This document shows positions 44,051 to 53,124 of a stretch of DNA of 62,282 nucleotides, piece after piece. The translations under genes were made by a program, and so were the position numbers. How positions within the stretch are numbered: the stretch's first letter is position 1; each line of letters opens with the position of its first letter. Source of the DNA: an uncultured Bacteroidales bacterium (GTDB lineage: Bacteria; Bacteroidota; Bacteroidia; Bacteroidales; UBA932); the NCBI GenBank assembly GCA_946185745.1, contig CAMHKQ010000010.1, positions 1 to 62,282 on the forward strand, given 5' to 3'. The notes under the pieces are model-generated. The model ran no database searches, was not told the DNA's origin, and saw nothing but the letters and a program-made list of their open reading frames with translations.

Positions 44051-44949
44051 TGATACAGAAGACATTATCCGGGTCATACACATTTGAGGGAAAGGGGCTC
44101 CACACCGGGGCCTTCACCCGTCTTGTCATGAAACCGGCCCCGGAAGATACCGGAATCGTCTTCGTGAGGACGGACCTCGGGGTAAAGGTGCCCGCCATCT
44201 CGGACAATGTCTCCCTCACCTCCAGATGCACCCTTCTCTCGAAGGACGGGGCGTCGGTTTCCACCGTGGAACACCTGCTGTCCGCCCTTACGGGCCTGGG
44301 CGTGGACAATGCCTGCATAGAGCTCGACGGCGGAGAAGTGCCGATTCTGGACGGCAGTGCGCTGCCTTTCGCCGCAGCCATTGCTGCGGACGGCCTTGCA
44401 GAGCAGAAAGCCCCCCGCCGTTATATCTGCCCCTCCGCTCCCGTCGAGGTGAAACTGGATTCTTCCGGAAGCTGGATCCGCATCGAGCCGGCCGAACGTT
44501 TCTCCTGCGACCTTACGGTGGATTTCGGCACCCGCGTGCCGGGCATTCAGACGGTCCACTGGGAGGAAGGCGGCGATTATCCCGGCGAAGTGGCCCCGTG
44601 CCGCACCTTCGTCTTCTTCCATGAAGTGAAGGGCCTTGCCTCGCTGGGGCTGATAAAGGGCGGAGATGTGGACAATGCCATAGTCATAGTGGATCCTTCC
44701 ACCCCGCAGGCGGAGGTGGATGCCCTTGCCTCTCTGATGGGTCAGCCTCGTCTGGGAGTGACTCCGGAGGGGTATCTGAGCAATGTCCGGCTCCGCTTCC
44801 CGGATGAGTGTGCGCGGCACAAGCTGCTCGACCTGATAGGGGACCTGCGCCTTTGCGGGGGCTTCCTCCGCGCACGTGTCACAGCCTTCAAGCCGGGGCA
44901 TTCAATTAATTCCGCAGCAGTCAAAGCTGTTCTAAACTCTATAGGTTAA
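44050..44949 (+). CDS. lpxC: UDP-3-O-acyl-N-acetylglucosamine deacetylase, stand-alone
   Basis: Zinc deacetylase of the committed lipid A step. The 299 residues keep the metal and catalytic motifs STVEHLLSAL, ARHKLLDLIGDL and KPGHSINSAAV. In most Bacteroidales this protein continues into a fused FabZ dehydratase (about 460 residues). Here it stops after the deacetylase domain and lpxA begins at the very next base, so the FabZ part is absent from this locus. Confidence 0.94.
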   Translation: MIQKTLSGSYTFEGKGLHTGAFTRLVMKPAPEDTGIVFVRTDLGVKVPAISDNVSLTSRCTLLSKDGASVSTVEHLLSALTGLGVDNACIELDGGEVPILDGSALPFAAAIAADGLAEQKAPRRYICPSAPVEVKLDSSGSWIRIEPAERFSCDLTVDFGTRVPGIQTVHWEEGGDYPGEVAPCRTFVFFHEVKGLASLGLIKGGDVDNAIVIVDPSTPQAEVDALASLMGQPRLGVTPEGYLSNVRLRFPDECARHKLLDLIGDLRLCGGFLRARVTAFKPGHSINSAAVKAVLNSIG

Positions 44950-45762
44950 ATGGTTGACATTCATCCTCTTGCGACAGTTAGTCCCAACGCTCAACTGGGC
45001 GAAAACGTAAAGGTTGGCCCGTATGTGTTCATCGATGACAACGTGGAAATCGGCGACGGTTCCGTCATCTATCCTCATACCACCATTTTCCCCTATGTGA
45101 AAATGGGTAAGGGGACCAGAATCTTTCCCGGAGCGGTGGTGGGGGCCATCCCGCAGGACCTTAAGTTCGATGGGGAAGTGACCTGGGTGGAGATAGGCGA
45201 CAACGTTACCGTCCGCGAATGCGCCACCATCAACAGGGGCACCGCCGCCAGCGGAAAGGGAGTCACCCGAATAGGGGATGATACTCTGCTCATGAGCTAT
45301 GTTCACGTGGCTCACGACTGCCGTGTCGGAAACCATTGCATATTGGTAAGTTACGTCGGCATAGCAGGCGAGACGGACGTAGACGACTGGGCCATACTCG
45401 GCGGCAGCACCGTGGTGCATCAGTTCTCCCGTATCGGTACCCACGCCATGGTGGGCGGCGGCAGCCGGGTCACAAAGGACATTCCGCCGTATTCGCTCTG
45501 CGGACGCGATCCCATCTGTTTCGCCGGTATCAATCTGGTGGGCCTCCGCCGCAGGGGCTTCGACAGCGATGTAATCCGCAACATCAAGGATATTTACGAC
45601 ACGCTCTATTACCAGGGATATAACATTTCGGATGGCTGTGCGAGGGTTGAGGCCGGTTTCCCGCAAAGCCCCGAAAGGGATGCGATCCTCGATTTCATCC
45701 GCGAATCCAGGCGCGGGATTGTCCGGGCCAATGAAACCCATTTTAAAGGCGATCTCGAGTAA
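44950..45762 (+). CDS. lpxA: UDP-N-acetylglucosamine O-acyltransferase
   Basis: First enzyme of lipid A synthesis. The 270 residues form a left-handed beta-helix (hexapeptide repeats from residue 2 to about 185) with the catalytic His in VHVAHDCRVGNHCI and the acyl-ruler region GGSTVVHQFSRIGTHAMVGG. A helical C-terminal domain ends at FKGDLE. It starts directly after the lpxC stop. The WbqC-like gene downstream overlaps it or starts 1 nt after its stop, depending on start choice. Confidence 0.95.
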   Translation: MVDIHPLATVSPNAQLGENVKVGPYVFIDDNVEIGDGSVIYPHTTIFPYVKMGKGTRIFPGAVVGAIPQDLKFDGEVTWVEIGDNVTVRECATINRGTAASGKGVTRIGDDTLLMSYVHVAHDCRVGNHCILVSYVGIAGETDVDDWAILGGSTVVHQFSRIGTHAMVGGGSRVTKDIPPYSLCGRDPICFAGINLVGLRRRGFDSDVIRNIKDIYDTLYYQGYNISDGCARVEAGFPQSPERDAILDFIRESRRGIVRANETHFKGDLE

Positions 45763-46363
45763 AGTGCTTCTCTCCACCGCTTTCTGTCCTCCGATAGAGT
45801 ATTTCGCACTGCTTGCGAAAAGCCCGGTCGTGCACCTCGAGGCCATGGAAAGCTACCAGAAGCAGTCATATCGCAACCGCTGCCGCATCATGAGCGCAAA
45901 CGGTCCGCTGGACCTCAGTTTCCCGGTGGTCCACTCCCGGTCTAAACTGATCTCTTCGGTCGAAGTGGATTACAGCGTGCCGTGGGTTGCCAAGATGGAA
46001 AAGGCACTGGAAAGCGCTTACGAATCGTCCCCGTTTTTCGAATTCTACCGCGACACCCTCTTTGGAATCCTGGAGTCTGAGCCTGCCCGGCTGTGGGAGC
46101 TTAACCTTCAGATTATCAATTGGCTGTGTGAAAAGATAGGGCTGCAGGTGCAGCTTCTGGAAACGACCGGCTGGGAGAAGGACGCCGCGGAGGATTACCG
46201 CGAGGCCATCCATCCCAAACGCCCCGATTCCATCCTCGAGTCCATGGGCCTCCTGAAGCCCTACTGGCAGGTCTTCCGCGACCGCTACGGCTTCGTGCCA
46301 GGCCTTTCCGTGCTCGACCTGCTGTTCTGCGAGGGCCCCGATTCGATATTGTGGCTGAGATAA
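45731..46363 (+). CDS. WbqC-like family protein
   Basis: A protein of about 210 residues matching the WbqC family found near glycan and envelope genes: FCPPIEYFALLAKS, YQKQSYRNRCRIMSANGPLDLSFPV, and a C-terminal LSVLDLLFCEGPDSI. Biochemical role unknown. The ATG at 45731 overlaps lpxA by 32 bp. A GTG at 45764, 1 nt after the lpxA stop, would give VLLSTAFCPPIEYF, which fits the usual family N-terminus better; the true start is open. Probably the last gene of the lpxD-lpxC-lpxA unit. Confidence 0.85.
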   Translation: MKPILKAISSKVLLSTAFCPPIEYFALLAKSPVVHLEAMESYQKQSYRNRCRIMSANGPLDLSFPVVHSRSKLISSVEVDYSVPWVAKMEKALESAYESSPFFEFYRDTLFGILESEPARLWELNLQIINWLCEKIGLQVQLLETTGWEKDAAEDYREAIHPKRPDSILESMGLLKPYWQVFRDRYGFVPGLSVLDLLFCEGPDSILWLR

Positions 46364-46399
46364 TAAGCCATTTATATTTGGATTATCGGATATTTTTTC

Positions 46400-46407
46400 T
46401 ACCTTTG
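46400..46407 (+). promoter_or_regulatory. TTTG-N19-TAnnTTTG promoter of rimP-nusA-infB
   Basis: TACCTTTG with a TTTG -33 element 19 nt upstream, a complete Bacteroidota promoter. Transcription should begin about 46413-46415, leaving a leader of about 46 nt before rimP. Confidence 0.8.
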
Positions 46408-46422
46408 CATCGGATTTTGTGG

Positions 46423-46454
46423 GATAGAGGCCTCGAGGCCCCTATCTTTTTTTT
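46423..46454 (+). terminator. Terminator-like hairpin in the rimP-nusA-infB leader (attenuator candidate)
   Basis: Stem GATAGAGGCC / GGCCCCTATC (46423-46432 and 46437-46446; nine pairs, one A-C mismatch) with a TCGA loop, directly followed by eight T (46447-46454). It lies between the promoter and the rimP ATG, 5 nt before the start codon. It has all features of an intrinsic terminator and occupies most of the leader. Confidence 0.8.
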
Positions 46455-46459
46455 GAAAA

Positions 46460-46732
46460 ATGGACGAAAAGAAACTGAAAGAAGTGGTGGAGGCTGCGGC
46501 TAAGGAACGCGGCTGCACCCTCGTCGGGTTCAATCTCGACGACGACAACAACATCGAGGTAACGGTCGACCGCGCCGGCAATCCGGTGGAGCTCGCCGAC
46601 TGCGAATCCGTACACCGTGCGGTCCTGGCCGCCTTCGACCGCGACGTCGAAGATTACGCCCTCACCGTCTCTTCACTCGGCATATCCTCCGAGGAAGCAG
46701 ACCGTATGCTGACAGAAATATACGACAAATAA
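46460..46732 (+). CDS. rimP: Ribosome maturation factor RimP, N-terminal domain only
   Basis: A 90-residue protein matching the RimP N-terminal domain (KELKEVVEAAA-like start, NIEVTVDRAGNPVELADCESVHRAVLAAFDRDVEDYALTVSSLG). Normal RimP is about 150 residues with an SH3-like C-terminal domain; here the sequence ends about 15 residues after the point where that domain should begin. nusA starts at the next base after the stop, so no C-terminal part is hidden downstream. The position before nusA and infB is the conserved bacterial order. Confidence 0.85.
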   Translation: MDEKKLKEVVEAAAKERGCTLVGFNLDDDNNIEVTVDRAGNPVELADCESVHRAVLAAFDRDVEDYALTVSSLGISSEEADRMLTEIYDK

Positions 46733-48016
46733 ATGGAAAAAGAAGAAAAAATCACCTTGATCGACGCCTTCAAGGACTTCAAGGAAGAGAAGAACATCGA
46801 CCGTCCCGTGATGATGGGTGTGCTTAAGGACGTGTTCCTTACCCAGATTGCCAAGACCTTCGGTTCCTCCGACAATTTCGACGTGAACGTCAATGTCGAC
46901 CGCGGAACCTGTGAAATCTGGCAGAATTTCGAAATCGTCGACGAAGTGGAAGACCCCAATTCGCAGATGACCCTCGAGCAGGTCAGGAAAGACAGCGGCG
47001 AGGACGACTACGAAGTAGGCGACGTCTACACCAAGTCCCTTCCCCTTTCCAGCTTCGGCCGCCGCGGAATCCTCAACATCCGCCAGAATCTTCAGGGCCG
47101 CATCCTGGACATCGAGAAGGCCAATGTCTACAAGAAGTACTCCGAGAAGGTCGGCGAGATTTTCTCCGGCGAGGTGTACCAGACCTGGAGCCGCGAGGTG
47201 CTGATTCTCGACGATGAGGGCAACGAGCTCCACATCCCCCGCGAGGAACAGATTCCCGGCGAGCGCTTCAAGAAGAACGACACTGTCCGAGCCCTCATCA
47301 AGAGCGTGGAGATGCGCAACAACACCACTCCTTACATCACGCTCAGCCGTACGTCCACCGACTTCCTGGAGAGGCTCTTCGAAATGGAGGTTCCCGAGAT
47401 TTCCGACGGCCTCATCACCGTCAAGAAGGTGGTCCGCGTACCCGGCGAGCGCGCCAAGGTGGCGGTGGAGTCCTATGACGACCGCATCGATCCCATCGGC
47501 GCCTGCATCGGCGTCAAGGGCGGCCGCATCATCAGCATAGTCAGGGAGCTTCGCAACGAGAACATCGACGTGATTCAGTGGACTTCCAACAAGAAGCTCC
47601 TCATCCAGAGGGCTCTCACTCCGGCGCATGTGTCCCGCATCGACATGGGTGAGACTCCCGAAGACAAGGTGAAGGTGTACATGCAGCCCGACGAGGTCCA
47701 GAAGGGCATCGGCCGCGGCGGCGTGAACGTCCAGCTTGCCGGCATGCTCGTAGACCGCGAAATCGAGGTTTGGCGAGAGGCTCCCAAGGGAGAGGTGCCC
47801 GAATTCGAGGAAGACGTCGCCCTGGACGACTTCACCAATCCCGAGTACGGCGAGACCATCGACGCATGGGTTATCGAAAGGCTCAAGAGCATCGGTTGCG
47901 ACACCGCCAAGAGCGTCCTTGCAATCGATCCAGAAGAACTTGCAAAGCGCGCCGACCTTGAAGACGAAACCGTCGCCGAGGTCCGCAGCATCCTTTCAGC
48001 GGAATTCAAAGAATAA
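46733..48016 (+). CDS. nusA: Transcription termination/antitermination factor NusA
   Basis: A 427-residue RNA-polymerase-binding factor: N-terminal domain (about 1-130), S1 domain (about 135-200, GEIFSGEVYQTWSREVLILDDEGNE), then KH1 and KH2 (DPIGACIGVKGGRIISIVREL, KGIGRGGVNVQLAGMLVDREI). A short C-terminal helical segment with IDPEELAKRADLE follows. It starts directly after rimP. NusA can influence hairpin-dependent termination, which matters for the terminator-like leader of its own operon. Confidence 0.95.
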   Translation: MEKEEKITLIDAFKDFKEEKNIDRPVMMGVLKDVFLTQIAKTFGSSDNFDVNVNVDRGTCEIWQNFEIVDEVEDPNSQMTLEQVRKDSGEDDYEVGDVYTKSLPLSSFGRRGILNIRQNLQGRILDIEKANVYKKYSEKVGEIFSGEVYQTWSREVLILDDEGNELHIPREEQIPGERFKKNDTVRALIKSVEMRNNTTPYITLSRTSTDFLERLFEMEVPEISDGLITVKKVVRVPGERAKVAVESYDDRIDPIGACIGVKGGRIISIVRELRNENIDVIQWTSNKKLLIQRALTPAHVSRIDMGETPEDKVKVYMQPDEVQKGIGRGGVNVQLAGMLVDREIEVWREAPKGEVPEFEEDVALDDFTNPEYGETIDAWVIERLKSIGCDTAKSVLAIDPEELAKRADLEDETVAEVRSILSAEFKE

Positions 48017-48036
48017 GATAAAAAAGGGGTTAGCCA

Positions 48037-50757
48037 ATGGCAGAAATCAGAATCAACAGGATATTGCGTCAGTTCAACATCGGACTCGACGACCTTGTGG
48101 AATTCCTCCACAAGCAGGGGGCCGATATAGAACACAGCCCGAACGCCAAGGTGTCGGAAGAATTCATGCCCGCCATCGAGAAGCAGTTCGGCGCAGACAA
48201 GAAGGCCGCACAGGAAGCGGAAGAAAGGGCCATCAAGATGTCGGATATCCTCGAACAGAGCGGACGCAGGTCCGATGACGCCGAGGACGAGGAGATGGAG
48301 AGCATGACCATAATCCGCACCAATACCTTCTCTCACAAGAAGGGGGAACCGAAACCCGCTCCTGCTCCCGAACCCGAACCGGTCAAGGTGCCTGAACCCG
48401 AGCCGGAGCCCGAGCCCGCTCCCGAACCGGAGCCTGCCCCGGAGCCCGAGCCGGAACCCGCACCTGCTCCTGAACCAGTTCAGGAGCCTGAACCTGAACC
48501 AGAGCCGGAACCCGTATCCGAGCCCGAGCCGGAACCTGTCGCCACGGAGGAACCCGAACCCGAGCCTGCACCCGCTCCAACCCCGGCGGAAAAAGCTGCA
48601 GAGAACGGTCCGGAACTCAAGGTGGTGGGCAAGATAGACCTCTCCCAGTTCGACAAGAAGCCCAAGAAGCGCGAACGCATCAGCAAGGGCACCCAGAAGG
48701 TGGACGTGGTGAAGGCCGGGCAGAACATAGCCCGCAGCCCGAAGCGCGACAACGCCCAGGCTCAGCAGCAGAACGCACCCGGCAAGGGACGCCGCAGCCG
48801 CGACCGCTTCAAACCTGCAATGAGCGAGGCAGAGATGGAGGAGATGCAGAAGGAGATCCAGAAGCAGGTAAAGGAGACTTACGCCAAGATGAACGAGGTT
48901 TCCGGCAAGAACAAGTTCGGTGCGAAATACCGTAAGGAGAAACGTGAACAAGCCGCTCAGCGTACACAGGAGGAACTCTCCGAGATCCAGGCCGGCCAGA
49001 ACATCCTCAAGGTGACGGAGTTCGTGACCGTAAACGACCTCGCCACCCTGATGAACAACACTCCGGTCAACAAGGTGATCGCCGCCTGCATGAACCTCGG
49101 TCTCATGGTTTCCATAAACCAGAGGCTCGACGCCGAGGCGCTGGTCCTGGTGGCCGAAGAATTCGGATACAAGGTGGAATTCGTGGGAGCCGAGCTCACC
49201 AACGAAATCCAGGACAGCCAGGAAGCGGACAGGCCCGAAGACATGGAACCGAGGCCTCCCGTCATTACGGTCATGGGCCATGTCGACCACGGTAAGACTT
49301 CGCTGCTGGACTACATCCGCAAGACCAACGTCATCGCAGGTGAAGCCGGCGGTATTACCCAGCACATAGGTGCTTACAACGTCGAGCTCGAGAACGGCCG
49401 CCGCATCACCTTCCTCGACACCCCCGGTCACGAGGCGTTCACCGCCATGCGTGCCCGCGGCGCCCAGATGACCGACCTTGCGATCATCATCATCGCGGCC
49501 GACGACGCCGTCATGCCGCAGACCGTCGAGGCGATCAACCATGCGCAGGCAGCAGGCGTGCCTATGGTCTTCGCCATCAACAAGATAGACAAGCCCGGAG
49601 CGCAGCCCGAGAAGATCTATCAGCAGCTTTCCCAGATGAACATCCTCACGGAGGCGTGGGGCGGTAAATACCAGAGCCAGGAAATCTCCGCGAAGAAGGG
49701 CCTGAACGTGGAAAAACTTCTCGAGAAGGTCCTCCTCGAAGCCGACCTGCTGGAACTCAAGGCCAATCCCCACAAGGCCGCAAGCGGAGCAGTCATAGAG
49801 TCTTCGCTTGACAAGGGCCGCGGCTACCTCGCCACCATCCTGGTGCAGGACGGAACTCTCCGTCAGGGCGACATGCTCCTGAGCGGAAGCTATTACGGAC
49901 GTATCAAGAATATGTTCAATGAGCGCGGACAGGTAGTCAAGGAGGCCGGTCCCTCCACTCCCGTATCCGTTCTCGGTCTCAACGGTGCTCCCGCCGCAGG
50001 CGAGAAATTCAACGTCATGGCCGACGAGAGGGAGGCCAAGAGCATCGCCAACAAGCGCGAGCAGCTCATCCGCATCCAGGGCATCAAGACCCAGAAGCAC
50101 CTTACCCTCGAGGAAATCGGCCGCCGTATCAGCATCGGCAGCTTCAAGGAGCTCAACATCATCGTCAAGGGCGACGTGGACGGCTCGGTGGAGGCCCTTT
50201 CCGACTCCCTCATCAAGCTCGGCACCGAACAGGTGCGCGTGAACGTCATCCACAAGGCGGTGGGCGCCATCTCCGAGAGCGACATCCTGCTTGCCGAGGC
50301 ATCCGACGCCATCATCATCGGCTTCCAGGTGCGTCCTTCCGTCGAAGCGCGCAGGGCTGCCGACAAGGAAGGCATCGAAATCCGTCTCTACAGCGTCATC
50401 TACGACGCCATCAACGAAGTCAAGGACGGTATCGAAGGCATGCTCGAGCCCGAGAAGAAGGAAGAAGTCATCGCCACCGCCGAGGTCAAGCAGACCTTCC
50501 ACATCAGCAAGGTCGGCACCATCGCCGGCTGCATAATGCGCGACGGAAAGATGATTCCCAAGTGCCAGGTGCGCCTCATCCGCGACGGTATCGTAGTCTA
50601 CACCGGAGACCTCGCCTCCCTCAAGATAGGCAAGGACGACGTAAAGGAAGTGCCCGCAGGCAAGGAATGCGGCATGAGCATAGCCGGTTTCAACGACATC
50701 AAGGAAGGCGACTTCATCGAAGCCTTCAAGATCGTGGAAATCAAGCGCACGCTCTAA
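48037..50757 (+). CDS. infB: Translation initiation factor IF-2
   Basis: A 906-residue GTPase that places initiator tRNA on the ribosome. N-terminal IF2-N domain ([14 protein letters not shown]), then a linker (about residues 107-185) made almost entirely of Pro-Glu repeats with Ala and Val, and a second IF2-N-like part. The G domain carries GHVDHGKTS (about 412-420), DTPGHEAF and NKID. Domains II-IV end at [10 protein letters not shown]. The stop overlaps the next ATG (TAATG). Confidence 0.95.
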   Translation: MAEIRINRILRQFNIGLDDLVEFLHKQGADIEHSPNAKVSEEFMPAIEKQFGADKKAAQEAEERAIKMSDILEQSGRRSDDAEDEEMESMTIIRTNTFSHKKGEPKPAPAPEPEPVKVPEPEPEPEPAPEPEPAPEPEPEPAPAPEPVQEPEPEPEPEPVSEPEPEPVATEEPEPEPAPAPTPAEKAAENGPELKVVGKIDLSQFDKKPKKRERISKGTQKVDVVKAGQNIARSPKRDNAQAQQQNAPGKGRRSRDRFKPAMSEAEMEEMQKEIQKQVKETYAKMNEVSGKNKFGAKYRKEKREQAAQRTQEELSEIQAGQNILKVTEFVTVNDLATLMNNTPVNKVIAACMNLGLMVSINQRLDAEALVLVAEEFGYKVEFVGAELTNEIQDSQEADRPEDMEPRPPVITVMGHVDHGKTSLLDYIRKTNVIAGEAGGITQHIGAYNVELENGRRITFLDTPGHEAFTAMRARGAQMTDLAIIIIAADDAVMPQTVEAINHAQAAGVPMVFAINKIDKPGAQPEKIYQQLSQMNILTEAWGGKYQSQEISAKKGLNVEKLLEKVLLEADLLELKANPHKAASGAVIESSLDKGRGYLATILVQDGTLRQGDMLLSGSYYGRIKNMFNERGQVVKEAGPSTPVSVLGLNGAPAAGEKFNVMADEREAKSIANKREQLIRIQGIKTQKHLTLEEIGRRISIGSFKELNIIVKGDVDGSVEALSDSLIKLGTEQVRVNVIHKAVGAISESDILLAEASDAIIIGFQVRPSVEARRAADKEGIEIRLYSVIYDAINEVKDGIEGMLEPEKKEEVIATAEVKQTFHISKVGTIAGCIMRDGKMIPKCQVRLIRDGIVVYTGDLASLKIGKDDVKEVPAGKECGMSIAGFNDIKEGDFIEAFKIVEIKRTL

Positions 50758-52967
50758 TGAAGAGGTTCGCCGTTGCGGTAGCCGCCGTTTTTCTGGGGGT
50801 TACCGCGCTCTTCGGGCAGGTCAGGATAGGTGGTAACAGCCGTATCATCCATGACGGCTCCGCCGACGGTGGCCGTGCCGCTGCCGTGCTGGAGCGCTAT
50901 GTGTCGGAGGCCCTGGATTCTCGACTGAAAGTGCTTCCTGGTGGAAAATCCAGACAGGGAGATATAGTGATCAGGAGCGTCCCCGGTCTCGGGGAAGACG
51001 CTTTCCGCGTGCGTACGGAGGGCGGCGTGCTGCTCCTAGAAGGCGAGGGGAAGGCGCTGGTATACGCGGCCTGTGATTTTCTGGAACAGGAGCTCGGAAT
51101 GGATTACTGGGGAGACGGGGAATACCTGCTCCCGAAGGCGGGAAAGGTTCTGGAAACCGGGCCGTTGGACAGGCTGGAAAAGCCTGCGTTCAACTTCCGG
51201 CAGACCCAGTCCTATATGCTGCATCGGGTGGGCGCCGCCACGTCCGGCGAGTCCCGGGCTTCGGTGACCGACGACCTTTACCGTTACTGGTACCGGCTTG
51301 AGGAGCCGTCCGATGTGTTTGTGGACAATCTCTGGGTGCATACCTTCAACCGTCTCCTGCCGGCCAGCCGGTACGGCGCCGCGCATCCCGAGTATTACGC
51401 CTTTTTCAAAGGAGAACGGCATCCCGGCAGCGCCGGGCAGTGGTGCCTTTCAAATCCGGACGTGCTGGAAATCGTATGTTCGCGGATTGACAGCCTCTTC
51501 CGTGCCAATCCCGGCCTGAATACCATTTCAGTGAGCCAGAACGACGGCTCGGACACCTATTGCCGCTGTCCCGACTGTCAGAGGATAATAGACGAGGAAG
51601 GCTCTCCTTCCGGTCCGATGATCCGTTTCGTGAACGCCGTGGCAGCCCGCTTTCCGGACAAGCAGATTTCCACTCTGGCCTATCTGTTCACCATGGTGCC
51701 CCCGCGGGTTACCAGACCGCTTCCCAACGTGAACGTCATGCTCTGCGACATCGACTGCCGCCGCCAGACTTCACTTCCCGAGAATCCTTCGGGACAGGAG
51801 TTCATGAAGTGTCTGGAAGGATGGAGCGCCGTCACCGACAATATCTTCCTGTGGGATTACGGCATCAATTTCGACAATTACCTGTCTCCCTTCCCCAACC
51901 TCCACACCCTGGCCGACAACATGCGGATCTTCCAGGACCACGGGGTGAAGATGCATTTTTCGCAGATAGGCAACACCCGCGGCGGGGACCTTGCTGAGCT
52001 TCGCCCTTACCTGGTGTCCAAACTGATGTGGAACCCGCGCGCTTCGGCCGATTCCCTCATCCGGCACTTCTGCGCCGGTTATTACGGAGATGCCGCGCCA
52101 TTTATCGAGCGCTATATAAGCCTGTTGGAAGGCGCCTGCATCGGAGCCGACACCGACCTGTTCATCTATGACACCCCCGTTTCATATAAAAACGGCATGC
52201 TGAAGCCCGAACTGATGGCGCGCTACAACCGGCTTTTCGACGAGGCCGAGGCCGCCGTGGCGGGAGATTCCGTCCGGCTGATGCGGGTACGCCGCTCGCG
52301 CCTGCCCCTCAAATACTCCGCCCTGGAGATAGCCAGGACCCTTCCGGACCGTGACAATGCGGCGGTGGAGGCGGCGCTTGCCGATTTCGAGGCGGACGTG
52401 CGCCGTTTCGGCGTGAAGTCTCTCAACGAGCGCAACAATTCCCCTCTGGAATACTGCGGGCTGTACAGGGAGCGTTTTCTCGGCGACGCAAGGGACAACC
52501 TGGCCTATGGCTGCAGCGTCACTTATGTGAAGCCTCCGCACGAGCGTTACGCCGAAATGGCTGTCACGGCTCTTACCGACGGGCTTTACGGCGGGAACGG
52601 CTTCCGCGAGAACTGGGTAGGCTGGGAAGGAACCGACGGCGAGATGGTGGTCGACCTGGGCCGTGTCTGCACGGTACGGCAGATTTCGGCGGATTTTCTG
52701 CGCCAGGGCGGGGCGTGGGTGCTGGAGCCCGAGGCGGTTTCCTTCGCCGTTTCGGAAGACGGTTCTTCATTCGTGCCTTTCGGAACCGTCGGCCTGCCCG
52801 AGAACCGGGACCTGAAAATCGGCTTCAGGGATGTGTCTGTCACGGCTTCACCCGTGCAGGCGCGTTATGTGAAGATTGAGGTTACCGGAGTGAAACAATG
52901 CCCGGAATGGCATTTCGGAGTGGGCAATCCCTGCTGGTTTTTCGTGGACGAAGTGGTGGTCAGGTAA
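50757..52967 (+). CDS. DUF4838 glycoside-hydrolase-like exported protein
   Basis: A 736-residue exported protein. Signal peptide ([21 protein letters not shown]), an alpha-glucuronidase-like N-terminal domain (about 25-130), a central DUF4838 TIM-barrel-like region (about 200-500, with NTISVSQNDGSDTYCRCPDC) and a C-terminal discoidin-like domain (WVGWEGTDGEMVVDLGRVCTVRQI). The family occurs in polysaccharide loci of Bacteroidota; the substrate is unknown. It is unusual that it is translationally coupled to infB by a TAATG overlap. Confidence 0.85.
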   Translation: MKRFAVAVAAVFLGVTALFGQVRIGGNSRIIHDGSADGGRAAAVLERYVSEALDSRLKVLPGGKSRQGDIVIRSVPGLGEDAFRVRTEGGVLLLEGEGKALVYAACDFLEQELGMDYWGDGEYLLPKAGKVLETGPLDRLEKPAFNFRQTQSYMLHRVGAATSGESRASVTDDLYRYWYRLEEPSDVFVDNLWVHTFNRLLPASRYGAAHPEYYAFFKGERHPGSAGQWCLSNPDVLEIVCSRIDSLFRANPGLNTISVSQNDGSDTYCRCPDCQRIIDEEGSPSGPMIRFVNAVAARFPDKQISTLAYLFTMVPPRVTRPLPNVNVMLCDIDCRRQTSLPENPSGQEFMKCLEGWSAVTDNIFLWDYGINFDNYLSPFPNLHTLADNMRIFQDHGVKMHFSQIGNTRGGDLAELRPYLVSKLMWNPRASADSLIRHFCAGYYGDAAPFIERYISLLEGACIGADTDLFIYDTPVSYKNGMLKPELMARYNRLFDEAEAAVAGDSVRLMRVRRSRLPLKYSALEIARTLPDRDNAAVEAALADFEADVRRFGVKSLNERNNSPLEYCGLYRERFLGDARDNLAYGCSVTYVKPPHERYAEMAVTALTDGLYGGNGFRENWVGWEGTDGEMVVDLGRVCTVRQISADFLRQGGAWVLEPEAVSFAVSEDGSSFVPFGTVGLPENRDLKIGFRDVSVTASPVQARYVKIEVTGVKQCPEWHFGVGNPCWFFVDEVVVR

Positions 52968-52992
52968 GCGGGGTGCCGGGAATCCGGCTTTG

Positions 52993-53063
52993 TTGAGGTA
53001 CCAGGATTCGAACCTGGACTGACAGAACCAAAATCTGCTGTGCTACCATTACACAATACCTCA
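52993..53063 (-). tRNA. tRNA-Gln (TTG)
   Basis: A 71-nt cloverleaf on the minus strand with a 7-bp acceptor stem TGAGGTA / TACCTCA. Anticodon TTG lies in the loop of CAGATTTTGGTTCTG, and the T arm is GGTTCGAATCC. The CCA end is not encoded. A TATCTTTG promoter box lies 38 nt upstream. Confidence 0.95.
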
Positions 53064-53101
53064 TTCCACCCTTCAAGGCATGCAATGCCGGCAGGGCGGT
53101 G

Positions 53102-53109
53102 CAAAGATA
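53102..53109 (-). promoter_or_regulatory. TAnnTTTG promoter box for tRNA-Gln
   Basis: TATCTTTG on the minus strand between the tadA stop and the tRNA 5' end. Confidence 0.7.
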
Positions 53110-53124
53110 ACACTTTTTCTTGAT

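Noticed and set aside
48355..48590. Possible CRISPR or satellite repeat
   Set aside because: The periodicity comes from Pro-Glu codons inside infB; there are no constant repeats with unique spacers.
47575..50502. 975-codon antisense ORF opposite infB
   Set aside because: Leu/Gly/Arg/Asp-rich low-complexity translation, exact antisense of a certain gene; an effect of GC-rich third positions.
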